DNA of 64,000 nucleotides from Agaribacterium sp. ZY112 (lineage in GTDB: Bacteria; Pseudomonadota; Gammaproteobacteria; Pseudomonadales; Cellvibrionaceae): the NCBI RefSeq assembly GCF_041346925.1, contig NZ_CP166840.1, forward strand, positions 1,612,001 through 1,676,000, given 5' to 3'. Numbering within the stretch: the first letter of the stretch is position 1; the number at the start of each line of letters is the position of its first letter. The notes below the pieces were generated by a model. It saw only the letters and a list, made by a program, of their open reading frames with translations. It was not told the origin of the DNA and did no database searches. Of this stretch, positions 43,048 to 52,376 are shown piece after piece. The position numbers and the translations under genes were made by a program.

Positions 43048-43764
43048 TTTGACAAACTCCAATCCGAACTTATCTTTGGCTTTCTCAGCTTGAAACCAAT
43101 TTATATGGCTCCACTCAGGCGAGTTAAGCAGCTTTTTTAAAGTAACTTTATCTCTTTTAGCCATTCTTAACCCAAATGCAATAGAAACTACTGATTTAGG
43201 CTCAAACGCTAAAGAACCAAATTCATGAGTTACTAACCGAGTTTCTTTTTCATATTTCCAGTTTGTATACTTTGTGCCTATTACTGAAGCAAGAATATCA
43301 CCATAAATATCATTAATTGAATTATCTAGTGGTTCATTACTTTCAAAGTATTCAAAGCGTTTAATTATTTTTTGGTATGGTAAGTCCGCTTGGTAATCAA
43401 CAGGGATGGAAGAAAACGGCCCACTTGTTTTTTTCAAGGTGTTCTCGTTAAAGCCGACACAGAAACCACGATGTTCATCAGAGTAATGTGACCACATCAA
43501 TTGATTTTTACGAGTGCGACTAAATGAACATATACCCAACTCAGAAAGTCTTTTGTCCAGTTCATTTTTAAGTATTTTTTGTTGGTTTTTGGCAATTTCT
43601 TTTTTATTCCATACCGCTTCTAAAACACGCTCGTAGGAAAGCTGGCATTCAAATGGATCGTTAAGAGTTTCTGGCTTAGCAAACCACAATTCCCTATTAA
43701 CCAATAACTCGATTGAAGATTTATTGAATGCTCTGTATTTGAAAAGTGATGTTGATGTACGCAT
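43042..43764 (-). CDS. DUF2971 family protein
   Basis: 240 residues. The DUF2971 pattern is clear: LFKYRAFNKSSIELLVNREL, WFAKPETLNDPFECQ, and CSFSRTRKNQLMWSHYSDEH with RGFCVGF. Function unknown. I recall family members among mobile cassettes and possible defence genes. Its stop lies in a core-like ATATAAC and its start follows an exact GTTAGAT core (43779-43785), so it has the form of a complete cassette, the rightmost in the array. Confidence 0.88.
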   Translation of the reverse strand: MRTSTSLFKYRAFNKSSIELLVNRELWFAKPETLNDPFECQLSYERVLEAVWNKKEIAKNQQKILKNELDKRLSELGICSFSRTRKNQLMWSHYSDEHRGFCVGFNENTLKKTSGPFSSIPVDYQADLPYQKIIKRFEYFESNEPLDNSINDIYGDILASVIGTKYTNWKYEKETRLVTHEFGSLAFEPKSVVSIAFGLRMAKRDKVTLKKLLNSPEWSHINWFQAEKAKDKFGLEFVKI

Positions 43765-43778
43765 GAGTTCCTTTCAAA

Positions 43779-43785
43779 ATCTAAC
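43779..43785 (-). other. GTTAGAT core site ahead of the rightmost cassette gene
   Basis: On the minus strand GTTAGAT exactly matches GTTRRRY and lies 15 bases before the DUF2971 start. If the array is an integron, this is where the attI site or a further attC would join. The sequence beyond it (GGGACGCCGTTCTATTAA on the minus strand) shows no clear second core. Confidence 0.4.
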
Positions 43786-44043
43786 AGTTTTAATTAATAG
43801 AACGGCGTCCCTATAATCCTTCTTCTAATCTACCTCTATGCTTACAAAACTTCCATTACAATCAAAGGTTTAGCTACCCCTTATTTGATCTGGTGTACTA
43901 CTTATCGTTGACACTTTTCTAGTGTTTCAGTGAGGCTTAAATAAAATTCAATTAAATCAAAGGATTATGGCATTACCTTTAAATGGCTAAGAACGCTTTC
44001 TAGTCATTACTTTGTTGTTAAAGTCCTTTTTATTGTGCCTATA
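43786..44043. other. Interval between cassette-like region and LysR gene
   Basis: About 260 AT-rich bases. No gene, integrase fragment or hairpin was seen. The right boundary of the mosaic region probably lies here. Confidence 0.45.
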
Positions 44044-44928
44044 TTAAAACGCTTGCTTGCTATATACCGCTGCAAAGTAGTCTATAAAGGCTCTGACTTT
44101 GGGGGCGAGCTGGCGTGAGCTTGGGTATACAGCCCAAATAGCTGTGTTGCTAACCAGCGGGTAGTTTTTTAATACTTCTACTAAGGCGCCGCTTTTTAAG
44201 TATTCGTTGGCGCTCCAGCGTGAATTAATAGTGATACCTAAGCCTTGTACGCAGGCTTCTCTTAACGCTTCACCGTTGTCGGTTCGGAATTTCCCTTTAG
44301 CTTTTACATTTATATGGCCTTGTTCACTTTCAAATTGCCAAGTATCTAGGCCGCTTAATAATAAACATTGGTGTTTTTGTAATTCTTGCGGGCTTTGGGG
44401 TTCGCCCCATTGTTTTATATAACTTGGGCTCGCACAGAGTAGGCGTTGGTCGCTTGAGAGTTTTCTGGCGATTAAATTAGAGCTGTGTAGGGCGGCGTTG
44501 CGTATAGCAATATCAAAACCGCCTTCCACCATGTCGACAATAGAGTCAGATAAGCGGCAATCCACATTCAGTTGCGGATGGGCCCGCATAAAGTCGCCCA
44601 TATGGGGCATTAGGTGCATACGCCCGAACGAGGCGGGTGCGGTAATGCGTAAGGTACCTGAAGGTGAATTATTACCTAAACCTATGGCTGCTTGTGCCGC
44701 TTCTACGCTGGCGAGCACGTCTTCTGCATGGGGTAAGAAGGCCTGCCCATCTTCGGTTAAGGATACTTTGCGGGTCGTGCGATGAATAAGGCGGGTGCCA
44801 AGTTCGCTTTCCAACTTATTGATGTGAGCGCTGGCCACCGCCGGACTTAAGCCGAGTTCTTGCCCTGCTTGGCTTATGTTGTGGGTGTTGGCTATGCGCA
44901 TAAATAGGCGTAAGTGCTCAATGTTCAT
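44044..44928 (-). CDS. LysR-type transcriptional regulator
   Basis: About 294 residues from ATG 44928 (MNIEHLRLFMRIANTHNISQ), with helix-turn-helix ELGLSPAVASAHINKLESEL and an effector domain. The frame extends to a TTG at 44964 without conserved residues. Divergent from the MDR/SDR genes and probably their regulator; the 255 bases to ATG 45184 would hold both promoters. Confidence 0.88.
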   Translation of the reverse strand: MNIEHLRLFMRIANTHNISQAGQELGLSPAVASAHINKLESELGTRLIHRTTRKVSLTEDGQAFLPHAEDVLASVEAAQAAIGLGNNSPSGTLRITAPASFGRMHLMPHMGDFMRAHPQLNVDCRLSDSIVDMVEGGFDIAIRNAALHSSNLIARKLSSDQRLLCASPSYIKQWGEPQSPQELQKHQCLLLSGLDTWQFESEQGHINVKAKGKFRTDNGEALREACVQGLGITINSRWSANEYLKSGALVEVLKNYPLVSNTAIWAVYPSSRQLAPKVRAFIDYFAAVYSKQAF

Positions 44929-45183
44929 CTTATTTTCAATGAAATCTAAAAAGTGATTGTGCAAACAACTTTATTATCAATATTACTTATTGTAAATATA
45001 CTGCTTAACAAGCATTGGGCGAACCGAGTAATCGCTTCTTTCGGTACTCGTTTTATTGTTTATTGCTTGGGCGGCGTCGTTAGTGTTCTACCCACTACGT
45101 TGGCTCAGAGCAGCAAGGACAAAGCAATGACAGCAAATACAACAGCTACGGCTGCATCTTCCATTTCTGAGCAAGGAGACTCT

Positions 45184-46218
45184 ATGTCTATCCCTAATAG
45201 TATGAAAGCCATGACCTTACGCGCCTTTGGTGGTACCGAAGGTTTTGAGTTGGCCGAGTTAAGTGTGCCTAAACCTAAGGCGGGCCAAGTGCTTGTGAAG
45301 GTAGCAGCGACCAGTGTTAACCCCGTTGATTTTAAAATTCGCGCCTTGGGTGAAGCTCTGCCTTTTTCGCCAGAGTTACCGAGTGTATTGGGCATGGATT
45401 TCGCGGGCACGGTTCAGGCTTTGGGTGAGGGGGTTGATGGTTTTGAAGTGGGGGATGAGGTCTATGGTTGTGCCGGTGGTTTGGCCTCAGTAGAAGGAGT
45501 ATTACAGGGCGCTTTGGCTGAATTTATTCCGGCCGATGCCAAACTGATTGCGCTAAAACCTAAAAACCTCAGCATGGCTGAAGCGGCAGCGCTGCCTTTG
45601 GTTGGTATTACCGCTTATGAAGGCCTTAGCCGTGCGGGTATTAATGCTGATTCTGCCGCAGGTAAAAAAGTATTGGTACACGGTGGTTCTGGTGGGGTAG
45701 GCCATGTGGCTTTACAGCTAGCTAAACACATGGGCGCGCAAGTGAGTTCAACAGGCGGTGGTGATAAACAACTGGCGTTAATCAAGCAATTAGGCGCTAA
45801 GCCAATTAATTATAAAACCGAAACAGTCGATGACTACGTACAAAGCCATACCAATGGCGCCGGTTTTGATGCCATTTATGACAGTGTCGGTGGGGCGCAC
45901 CTTGCCAATTCAATTCAAGCGGCGGGTCTAAATGCACATATATCAACAACGGATAGTTTTGCTGAGGTTGATCTTTCCCTCGCTCATCTTAAAGGGCTGT
46001 CTTTGAATGTGGTGTTTATGCTTATTCCTATGATCCACAACGTAGGGCGAGAGCAACACGGAAAAATATTAGCGGAGTTGGCAAGCATCGTTGACGCCGG
46101 TGCGCTTAAACCGGTACTAACCGAACAGCAATTTAGCTTAGAGCAAACAGCCGCTGCCCACGACTATGCCGAGGCCGGTACAGGTATGGGTAAAGTGGTT
46201 ATTAGTGTGGCTGGATAA
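45184..46218 (+). CDS. Zinc-independent MDR (quinone oxidoreductase-like)
   Basis: About 344 residues from ATG 45184, which has AAGGAG seven bases before it and starts MSIPNSMKAMTLRAFGG. The frame is open from 44953 and would add 77 residues with a hydrophobic N-terminus; this looks accidental. MDR features: NPVDFKIR, LGMDFAGTV, the cofactor loop VHGGSGGVGHVALQLAK, and DAIYDSVGG. It probably reduces quinones or enones with NADPH. Followed by an SDR gene. Confidence 0.87.
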   Translation: MSIPNSMKAMTLRAFGGTEGFELAELSVPKPKAGQVLVKVAATSVNPVDFKIRALGEALPFSPELPSVLGMDFAGTVQALGEGVDGFEVGDEVYGCAGGLASVEGVLQGALAEFIPADAKLIALKPKNLSMAEAAALPLVGITAYEGLSRAGINADSAAGKKVLVHGGSGGVGHVALQLAKHMGAQVSSTGGGDKQLALIKQLGAKPINYKTETVDDYVQSHTNGAGFDAIYDSVGGAHLANSIQAAGLNAHISTTDSFAEVDLSLAHLKGLSLNVVFMLIPMIHNVGREQHGKILAELASIVDAGALKPVLTEQQFSLEQTAAAHDYAEAGTGMGKVVISVAG

Positions 46219-46290
46219 GCTTCGGTGTTTATAAGGGGGCAGTGTTGGTGCTCCTTTAATAACTTTGTTATTCAATTAAGGCTGTAAAAA

Positions 46291-47115
46291 ATGAATACAC
46301 ATAAAATCATCGCTATTACCGGTGCAACGGATGGTATTGGTTTATTAACGGCAGAAAAGTTTGTGTTACTTGGGCACCAGGTGTTTATTCACGGTCGCAG
46401 TGAGGCCAAGCTCAAAGCCGCAGAAACTAAATTAAATGCCTTAGGCCGCTTGCCTGTTATAAGCCTTCAGGCTGATTTATCTGATTTAAAACAGGTTAAA
46501 CACTTGGCTAAAGAGCTTATTGATCTATTAAACAAGCAGGGGTGTACTTTAGATGTGCTTATCAATAATGCAGGTGTGTTTAAGTTGGCATCACCGCATT
46601 TACCCAACGGCCAAGACCAGCGCTTTGTGGTGAATACTATTGCTCCCTATTTATTAACTAAGTCTTTGAAGCCTGTTTTAAATGAGCATTCACGAGTCGT
46701 TAATTTAAGTTCTGCAGCGCAAGCGAGTGTCGATATAGCTGCTCTCATTGGTGAAAAAACCATCGCTGATGATTTTAATGCCTATGCCCAGAGTAAGTTG
46801 GCTTTAACACAGTGGACACGCCAGTTAGCCAATAAGTTAGGTAATAGCACTCCGGTGCTGATTGCGGTTAACCCTGGTTCTTTGCTGGCAAGTAAAATGG
46901 TAAAGCAGGGGTTTGGCGTGGCTGGAAAAGACATCAATATAGGAGCTGATATTCTTGTTCGGGCCTCACTGGCTGATGAATTTGCTAACGCCTCGGGACT
47001 GTATTTCGATAACGATAGTGGTGATTTTTCAGACCCGCATAATGATGCTCTAAGTCCGCAGAAAAATGCCAGTGTGGTATTGGCCATTGAAGAGTGTTTA
47101 GCTGATTTTACTTAG
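46291..47115 (+). CDS. Short-chain dehydrogenase/reductase
   Basis: 274 residues. TGATDGIG at about 10-17, NNAG near 94, the catalytic serine in VVNLSSAAQ and YAQSK at about 167. Resembles retinol-dehydrogenase/WWOX-like SDRs in layout. It follows the MDR gene by 72 bases in the same direction and is likely under the same LysR. Its end overlaps the convergent LysE gene by four bases. Confidence 0.87.
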   Translation: MNTHKIIAITGATDGIGLLTAEKFVLLGHQVFIHGRSEAKLKAAETKLNALGRLPVISLQADLSDLKQVKHLAKELIDLLNKQGCTLDVLINNAGVFKLASPHLPNGQDQRFVVNTIAPYLLTKSLKPVLNEHSRVVNLSSAAQASVDIAALIGEKTIADDFNAYAQSKLALTQWTRQLANKLGNSTPVLIAVNPGSLLASKMVKQGFGVAGKDINIGADILVRASLADEFANASGLYFDNDSGDFSDPHNDALSPQKNASVVLAIEECLADFT

Positions 47116-47735
47116 TTTAAGCTGCTCAAACTCAGTGCTATCGCTGCGGCAATAAGTGCGCTTCCACAGGCACTGTTAAACACCTGGCGGGCCTTTCGAG
47201 ATTTAAGTATTCTAAGTAAAGCCTTTCCTCCTAGGGCGTAGCTACTCATCCACATAAAATCGATGATTAAAAAGACAAACGCAAGTACAAAGAACTGAAT
47301 AGCAGCAGGCTCATTTGCGCGAATAAATTGTGGGAATAGGGCGCCAAAATAGATCAGGCCTTTGGGGTTGCTAAGAGCAATAAAAAACCATTTGCTGAAT
47401 AGTTTGTTTTTATTTACTTCGCTTTGTTCAAGTTGCAGCTCATCTTCGCCAGTTTTAAGTCCGTGGCGAATCATGGAAATACCTAAATAACACAAATAAG
47501 CAGCCCCTAGATATTTAAGGCCAGTAAAAGCAAGAGGCGATTGTTTAAGCAGTAAGCTCAAGCCTAAAGCGCTTGCGATGATTAAGCAGATATTACCTAG
47601 GCTGACACCCAGCATGCCGATCGTACAGTGCCGATAGCCATAACGTGCACCATCGGCTAGGCAGTTCAGCATTACCGGCCCTGGGCTTGCTGAAAGAAAC
47701 AGTGTGAGGCTAATAAAGAGCCACAAGTCAGGCAT
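47112..47735 (-). CDS. LysE family amino-acid exporter
   Basis: Inner-membrane protein of 207 residues with six membrane segments and the RhtB/LysE pattern: SASPGPVMLNCLADGARYGY near the N-terminus, GVSLGNICLI, and FFIALSNPKGLIYFGALFPQF. Exports amino acids or homoserine-lactone-like compounds; the substrate cannot be told. Confidence 0.92.
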   Translation of the reverse strand: MPDLWLFISLTLFLSASPGPVMLNCLADGARYGYRHCTIGMLGVSLGNICLIIASALGLSLLLKQSPLAFTGLKYLGAAYLCYLGISMIRHGLKTGEDELQLEQSEVNKNKLFSKWFFIALSNPKGLIYFGALFPQFIRANEPAAIQFFVLAFVFLIIDFMWMSSYALGGKALLRILKSRKARQVFNSACGSALIAAAIALSLSSLN

Positions 47736-47965
47736 AAGTCAGTTAGGTGTCGTTTAGATGATGTTGTTAGGCTTTGGCTGGTATTACTTGCTTGTAACAG
47801 GGGGCGTGCTTGGCTGTTTGATCTGTTTATTCAAAAGTAGAGTATATATAGCTTTAAGACTTTTGTAATAGTGAGTTGGGCCCTATTTTTTTCACTGAAT
47901 CTTGCTTAAACTTGCTGTCATTATTTATGTAGCAATTTGCTCTTACTTTCACGGAAGGATGCCCC

Positions 47966-49873
47966 ATGTTTAAGCTCAAGCCTTTGGCTTTGTGTATCGC
48001 TGCTTCTTTTGCTTCAAACTTGGCTTTAGCTGGCGCGGCCGAACTCACTGAAGCTCAGAAAAATTACTCCCCTTACGCCAATACAACTCAGGCTAGCAAT
48101 GTCTACTGGGGGGATTCCCACCTACATACAGGCTTGTCTTTGGATGCGGGTTTATTTGGTAATACGATTGGGCTTGATGATGCGTATCGCTTTGCTCGCG
48201 GTGATGAAATTAAGTCATCCACCGGTATTCCTGTAAAACTGTCTCGTCCTTTAGATTGGCTTATTGTTACTGATCACACTGATTTAATGGGTATCGCTGC
48301 AGATATTAAAAGCGGTACACCAAATATATTGGCCGATAAAAAAGGTAAAGAGTGGCACGAAGCCTTTGTTAAAGGTGGTAAAGCTGCTGGTGCTGCGGCG
48401 TTTGATTTGATCACTAATTTCTCGCAAATGACCCTGCCAGAGCAGTTACTTGAAGATTACAGCCCGGGTTCTGATGTTTTTAATGGGGTGTGGAATGACA
48501 TCGTCGAGGCTGCAGACCGTCATAACGAGCCGGGAGCCTTTACGGCCTTTATTGGTTATGAGTGGACATCTGTGCCTAAGGGCTTCAACTTACATCGCAA
48601 CGTGATTTACCGCGACGGTGCTGATAAAGCACTAAAGTCTCAGCCTTTAACTACTCAGGCTCCTCTGGGTAGCACCGATCCCTTGGCTCTATATCAGTGG
48701 CTAGAAGACTACGAAAAAGACACAGGTGGTCGTGCTTTTGCTTTTGCCCATAACGGCAATATGTCTAACGGGTGGATGTTTCCTACGGAAGCTACTTATG
48801 CTGGTGGTGTTGTAGATAAAAATTACGTTGAGTTGCGTGCTAAGTGGGAGCCTCACTATGAAATCACCCAGATGAAAGGTGATGGTGAAGCCCACCCTTA
48901 TCTTTCCCCAGACGATCAGTTTGCCGATTACGAAACTTGGGCCATAGGTAACTTAGATATTACCGAGCTTAAAAAGCCTGAAATGCTAAAAGGTGAATAT
49001 GCTCGTGAAGCACTCAAGCAAGGTTTAAAACTTGAGAGGAAGTTTGGTACTAACCCCTATAAATTTGGTGTGGGTGGTGCAACCGATAGTCATACTTCTT
49101 TAGCCACTGGAGAGGAGAACAACTTCTTTGGTAAGTCGGCTTCTGTAGAGCCAAGTGCTGATCGCATTAGTCATCCTTTTGTTGCTGCTGAGCTGGGGAC
49201 TTACCCTGGCTACATATTAGTGGCTTCGGGTTATACCGGTATTTGGGCTCATGAGAATACGCGTGAAGCCCTGTTTGATGCGATGGAAAGAAAAGAAACC
49301 TACGCTACTACTGGCCCACGTATGACCGTGCGCTTCTTTGGTGGTTGGGGTTTTGACAAAAAAGACATGCTAGCGAGCGACTCCATCTCTATTGGTTACG
49401 ATAAAGGCGTGCCAATGGGCGGTGAGTTAGTGGGTGCTAAAGCTAAAGCGCCAAGCTTTATGTTGTCAGCATTAAAAGATCCTATGAGTGCTAACTTGGA
49501 TCGTATGCAGGTTGTAAAAGGGTGGTTAGATGCTGAAGGTCAGTTACACGAGCGTGTTTATGATGTGGCTTGTTCAGACGGTCGTCGTATTAATCGTAAA
49601 GGTTTGTGTAAAAAGGCGGTTGGTAATACTGTCGATTTAGAAACGGCGACTTGGAGCAACAGCATTGGTGAGGCAGAGTTGGCACAGGTTTGGACCGACC
49701 CCGATTTTGATGCCAGTGAGCCTGCTTTTTATTATGTACGAGTACTTGAGATTCCAACACCTCGCTGGGTTTTGTATGACAAGGTACGCTTAGGCGCGGA
49801 AGTTCCTGAGGAGGCTCAACTGGTTGGCCAAGAGCGAGCTTATACATCCCCTATTTGGTATTCACCCAAATAA
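47966..49873 (+). CDS. Exported DUF3604 (PHP-superfamily-like) protein
   Basis: 635 residues with a signal peptide ([22 protein letters not shown]). The DUF3604 family is shown by [49 protein letters not shown] and [20 protein letters not shown], whose histidines and aspartates resemble metal ligands of PHP phosphoesterases. Periplasmic; substrate unknown. GGAAGG precedes the ATG. First gene of a probable group with the foldase and HupE-like genes. Confidence 0.87.
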   Translation: MFKLKPLALCIAASFASNLALAGAAELTEAQKNYSPYANTTQASNVYWGDSHLHTGLSLDAGLFGNTIGLDDAYRFARGDEIKSSTGIPVKLSRPLDWLIVTDHTDLMGIAADIKSGTPNILADKKGKEWHEAFVKGGKAAGAAAFDLITNFSQMTLPEQLLEDYSPGSDVFNGVWNDIVEAADRHNEPGAFTAFIGYEWTSVPKGFNLHRNVIYRDGADKALKSQPLTTQAPLGSTDPLALYQWLEDYEKDTGGRAFAFAHNGNMSNGWMFPTEATYAGGVVDKNYVELRAKWEPHYEITQMKGDGEAHPYLSPDDQFADYETWAIGNLDITELKKPEMLKGEYAREALKQGLKLERKFGTNPYKFGVGGATDSHTSLATGEENNFFGKSASVEPSADRISHPFVAAELGTYPGYILVASGYTGIWAHENTREALFDAMERKETYATTGPRMTVRFFGGWGFDKKDMLASDSISIGYDKGVPMGGELVGAKAKAPSFMLSALKDPMSANLDRMQVVKGWLDAEGQLHERVYDVACSDGRRINRKGLCKKAVGNTVDLETATWSNSIGEAELAQVWTDPDFDASEPAFYYVRVLEIPTPRWVLYDKVRLGAEVPEEAQLVGQERAYTSPIWYSPK

Positions 49874-49887
49874 TAGGCTTTTAACAA

Positions 49888-49912
49888 GGGCGGCTCTGTA
49901 GTCGCCTTTTTT
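49888..49912 (+). terminator. Terminator after the DUF3604 gene
   Basis: GGGCGGC...GTCGCC stem (GGCG/CGCC) followed by TTTTTT. The stem is short, so read-through into the foldase gene is possible. Confidence 0.55.
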
Positions 49913-49954
49913 ATTTCTTCTTTTTTATCCTCCTTTTTTGATTAAGGTTATCTC

Positions 49955-50770
49955 GTGTTTAGGTCCGTGCTTAAAGAGCCTCTTGTTCATTTCTTGTTAC
50001 TGTCGTTTGTCCTTTTTGTCTTGTATGCCTTGCTTAACCCTGGGTCTGAAGATGATAGGGTTATTGTTATCACTGACGGGCGTGTTGATCAGCTAGAAGC
50101 CAGTTTTACTAAAGCGTGGTCGCGTAAGCCTTTGGATAAAGAGCTTAAAAATGCGATAGACAGCTATGCAATCAATGAGATGTATTTGCGTGAAGCGCAC
50201 GCACTCGGTTTGGATCAAAATGATTCAGTGATTGATAGGCGCTTACGCCAAAAAATGGATTATCTGCTTGATGATAGAGTTGCTGCAGAGGCGCCAAGCG
50301 AAGAGCAGTTAAATGATTATTATCAGCTGTATAAAGAGCGTTATCAGGGGCCGGCATTTTATAGTTTTGAGCAGGTGTTTTTTTCAGATGCAACTAAGGG
50401 GGCTGAATTAGAAAGCTACCTACAAGCGCAGCAGATACGAGTGCAGAAAGGTTTATTGCCCTTGGGGCAGAGTTCTTTATTACCGCCTAGTTATGAGGAT
50501 ATAAGTGATAAAGAGTTGGTCTCGCGTTTTGGTAAGGGCTTTGTCGAAGAGCTTAGTCTTCTCGAATTAAACCAGTGGTCAAAGCCTGTGAAGTCGGCTT
50601 TTGGTTGGCATTGGTTGCGTGTAAATAAGCGGCAGGATAGTGAACAACTATCTTATGACAAAGTTAATAAGAAGGTGCTCAATGATTGGCTTTACGATGC
50701 TAAACGAAAACAGCGTGAGCAATATGAGCAGCAGTTAAAAGCTTTGTATACGGTAGTGCGTGAGTCTTAA
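49955..50770 (+). CDS. Membrane-anchored parvulin-type peptidyl-prolyl isomerase
   Basis: 271 residues from a GTG start (AAGG ten bases before). One N-terminal membrane segment (about 11-27) then a SurA/PpiC-like periplasmic part: the helical AINEMYLREAHALGLDQNDS and RLRQKMDYLLDD region, and a degenerate parvulin core ending GFVEELSLLELNQWSKPVKS and FGWHWLRV. Probable foldase for an exported partner, plausibly the DUF3604 protein. It is followed by a HupE-like gene after one base. Confidence 0.82.
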   Translation: MFRSVLKEPLVHFLLLSFVLFVLYALLNPGSEDDRVIVITDGRVDQLEASFTKAWSRKPLDKELKNAIDSYAINEMYLREAHALGLDQNDSVIDRRLRQKMDYLLDDRVAAEAPSEEQLNDYYQLYKERYQGPAFYSFEQVFFSDATKGAELESYLQAQQIRVQKGLLPLGQSSLLPPSYEDISDKELVSRFGKGFVEELSLLELNQWSKPVKSAFGWHWLRVNKRQDSEQLSYDKVNKKVLNDWLYDAKRKQREQYEQQLKALYTVVRES

Positions 50771-50771
50771 T

Positions 50772-51818
50772 ATGCGCTTGTTTAATTATCGTACCTTGTA
50801 CTCGTGCTGTTTATTGGCTAAAGGTTTCTTAGCTATTAGTTTGTTTGTTATTAATTTTTTACTAAGTGCAGCGGTGGCAGCCGATGATTTGCGCCCTGCC
50901 TCTTTAAGTTTTAAACAGCTTGATGATAGGCAAACCGAAGTTTCGTGGCGGCTGCCGATTAAAAATAATCAGCGCGCCCCTATGTCACCCACTCTGGATC
51001 AAAGTGCCACTTATGTCGGTACGCCGCAGTCACGTTTACTGGATAACGTTTATAGTCAGCGTTGGGTGATTGAGCGGGAAGAGGGGTTGCAGGGCTTACA
51101 TCTTTATATCGAGGGATTAAAAGGTGATTCGCGTGATGTCATTGTGCGGGTTTTAAATTCTCAAGGCCAAGTACAATTTACCCAGATATTAAATACTGAG
51201 ACACCAGCTTTAACTCTGAATTTACCAGAGACGCCTAAATTAGAACATGTAGGTTGGAGTTATCTCTATTTTGGTCTGGAGCATATATTAGAGGGTTTTG
51301 ACCACCTTTTATTTGTTTTTGCACTTTTGCTGATCGTTGGTGATTGGCGTCGTTTGGTGATTACGATTACCTGTTTTACCTTAGCGCATAGCATGACTTT
51401 AATTCCAGGTGCTCTCGGTTGGGTGCAGTTACCTGGGCCACCTGTTGAATCGGTGATTGCGCTTTCTATTATGTTTCTAGCCCGAGAACTTATTTGTATT
51501 CAGCGTGGCCATACTAGCTTTACCGCACGCCAGCCTTGGCTGGTGGCTTTTGCTTTTGGTTTGTTGCATGGCTTGGGCTTTGCTGGCGCACTGAGAGATA
51601 TTGGTTTGCCGGAAGGCGAGCTCTTATTAGCGCTATTAAGTTTTAATGTGGGTGTGGAGCTCGGCCAGCTTGTGTTTGTTGCAGCCGTTATGCTGTGTTT
51701 ACGAGCATTAAAACTGTTAACTGTCACTTGGCCTCGTTGGGTTTATTTAATGCCGGCCTATTGTATTGGTACTATTTCTTGTTATTGGTTTGTTGAGCGC
51801 CTAGCTCAGTTTTATTAA
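50772..51818 (+). CDS. HupE/UreJ-like membrane protein
   Basis: About 348 residues: a signal/anchor, a periplasmic domain of about 120 residues, then about six membrane segments. The HupE/UreJ_2 pattern is HILEGFDHLLFVFALLLIVG, TLAHSMTLIPG, then FGLLHGLGFAGALRDIGLP and FNVGVELGQL. The histidine-rich membrane motifs suggest nickel, cobalt or other metal movement; in this subgroup the substrate is unproven. ATG 50772 chosen; a GTG at 50760 overlapping the foldase gene is possible. Confidence 0.82.
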   Translation: MRLFNYRTLYSCCLLAKGFLAISLFVINFLLSAAVAADDLRPASLSFKQLDDRQTEVSWRLPIKNNQRAPMSPTLDQSATYVGTPQSRLLDNVYSQRWVIEREEGLQGLHLYIEGLKGDSRDVIVRVLNSQGQVQFTQILNTETPALTLNLPETPKLEHVGWSYLYFGLEHILEGFDHLLFVFALLLIVGDWRRLVITITCFTLAHSMTLIPGALGWVQLPGPPVESVIALSIMFLARELICIQRGHTSFTARQPWLVAFAFGLLHGLGFAGALRDIGLPEGELLLALLSFNVGVELGQLVFVAAVMLCLRALKLLTVTWPRWVYLMPAYCIGTISCYWFVERLAQFY

Positions 51819-51848
51819 TGGTCTTTGGGGTTAATTAAAGAGATTTAT

Positions 51849-52286
51849 ATGGGCGTTAAAGAACGTATCTTGCATATGCTTTTGTTTGAGGCTATTGCTT
51901 TAGTTTTGTTGACGGCCTTAGCCATGCTTATAGCTAAAGGCAGTGTGCTTAGCATGTCGGCATTGGCTATTTGCCTGTCCCTTATTGCCATGACGTGGAA
52001 CTACGCCTTTAATTTAGGTTTTGATCGGGTCTATGGTCACGATCGTTATCAGCGTGGTTTAAAAATTCGAGTGTGGCACGGCGTGTTGTTTGAATTGGGT
52101 ATGGTAGTGCTTTCGTTCCCAGTGATTATGTGGTGGCTAAAACTGGGTTTTTGGGCTGTGCTGCTTTTGGATATTGGAGCAGTGGCTTTTTTTCTGGTGT
52201 ATTCTGTTGTTTATAACTGGCTCTACGATGTTATTAAGCATCACTGTTTTAATAAGCGCGCTGTACAGTCCGCACAGAAAAAATAG
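51849..52286 (+). CDS. PACE family efflux protein
   Basis: 145 residues with four membrane segments in two paired repeats. The PACE/BTP pattern is MGVKERILHMLLFEAIAL, TWNYAFNLGFDRVYG, HGVLFELGMVVLSFPVIMWW and YNWLYDVIKHH. Family members such as AceI export chlorhexidine and polyamine-like compounds by proton exchange. I chose ATG 51849 over the upstream frame start at 51825. Confidence 0.88.
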   Translation: MGVKERILHMLLFEAIALVLLTALAMLIAKGSVLSMSALAICLSLIAMTWNYAFNLGFDRVYGHDRYQRGLKIRVWHGVLFELGMVVLSFPVIMWWLKLGFWAVLLLDIGAVAFFLVYSVVYNWLYDVIKHHCFNKRAVQSAQKK

Positions 52287-52320
52287 CCTTACTTTTAGCT
52301 TGTTTTATTCGCGGCCAATA

Positions 52321-52355
52321 AAAAAGGCTTAACCTTTTGGTTAAGCCTTTTTTTT
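52321..52355. terminator. Bidirectional terminator between PACE gene and pyk
   Basis: AAAAAGGCTTAACC-TTTT-GGTTAAGCCTTTTTTTT: a 12-bp stem with A and T runs on both sides, serving the convergent genes on either strand. Confidence 0.92.
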
Positions 52356-52376
52356 GTGCTTTGTTAACGTCTAACT

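Noticed and set aside
27700..43790. Prophage or conjugative element
   Set aside because: No capsid, tail, terminase, relaxase or tyrosine/serine recombinase genes were seen; genes are short and functionally unrelated.
44953..45183. 77-residue N-terminal extension of the MDR protein
   Set aside because: ATG 45184 has a strong ribosome site and matches the normal MDR start; the extension would overlap the LysR promoter region.
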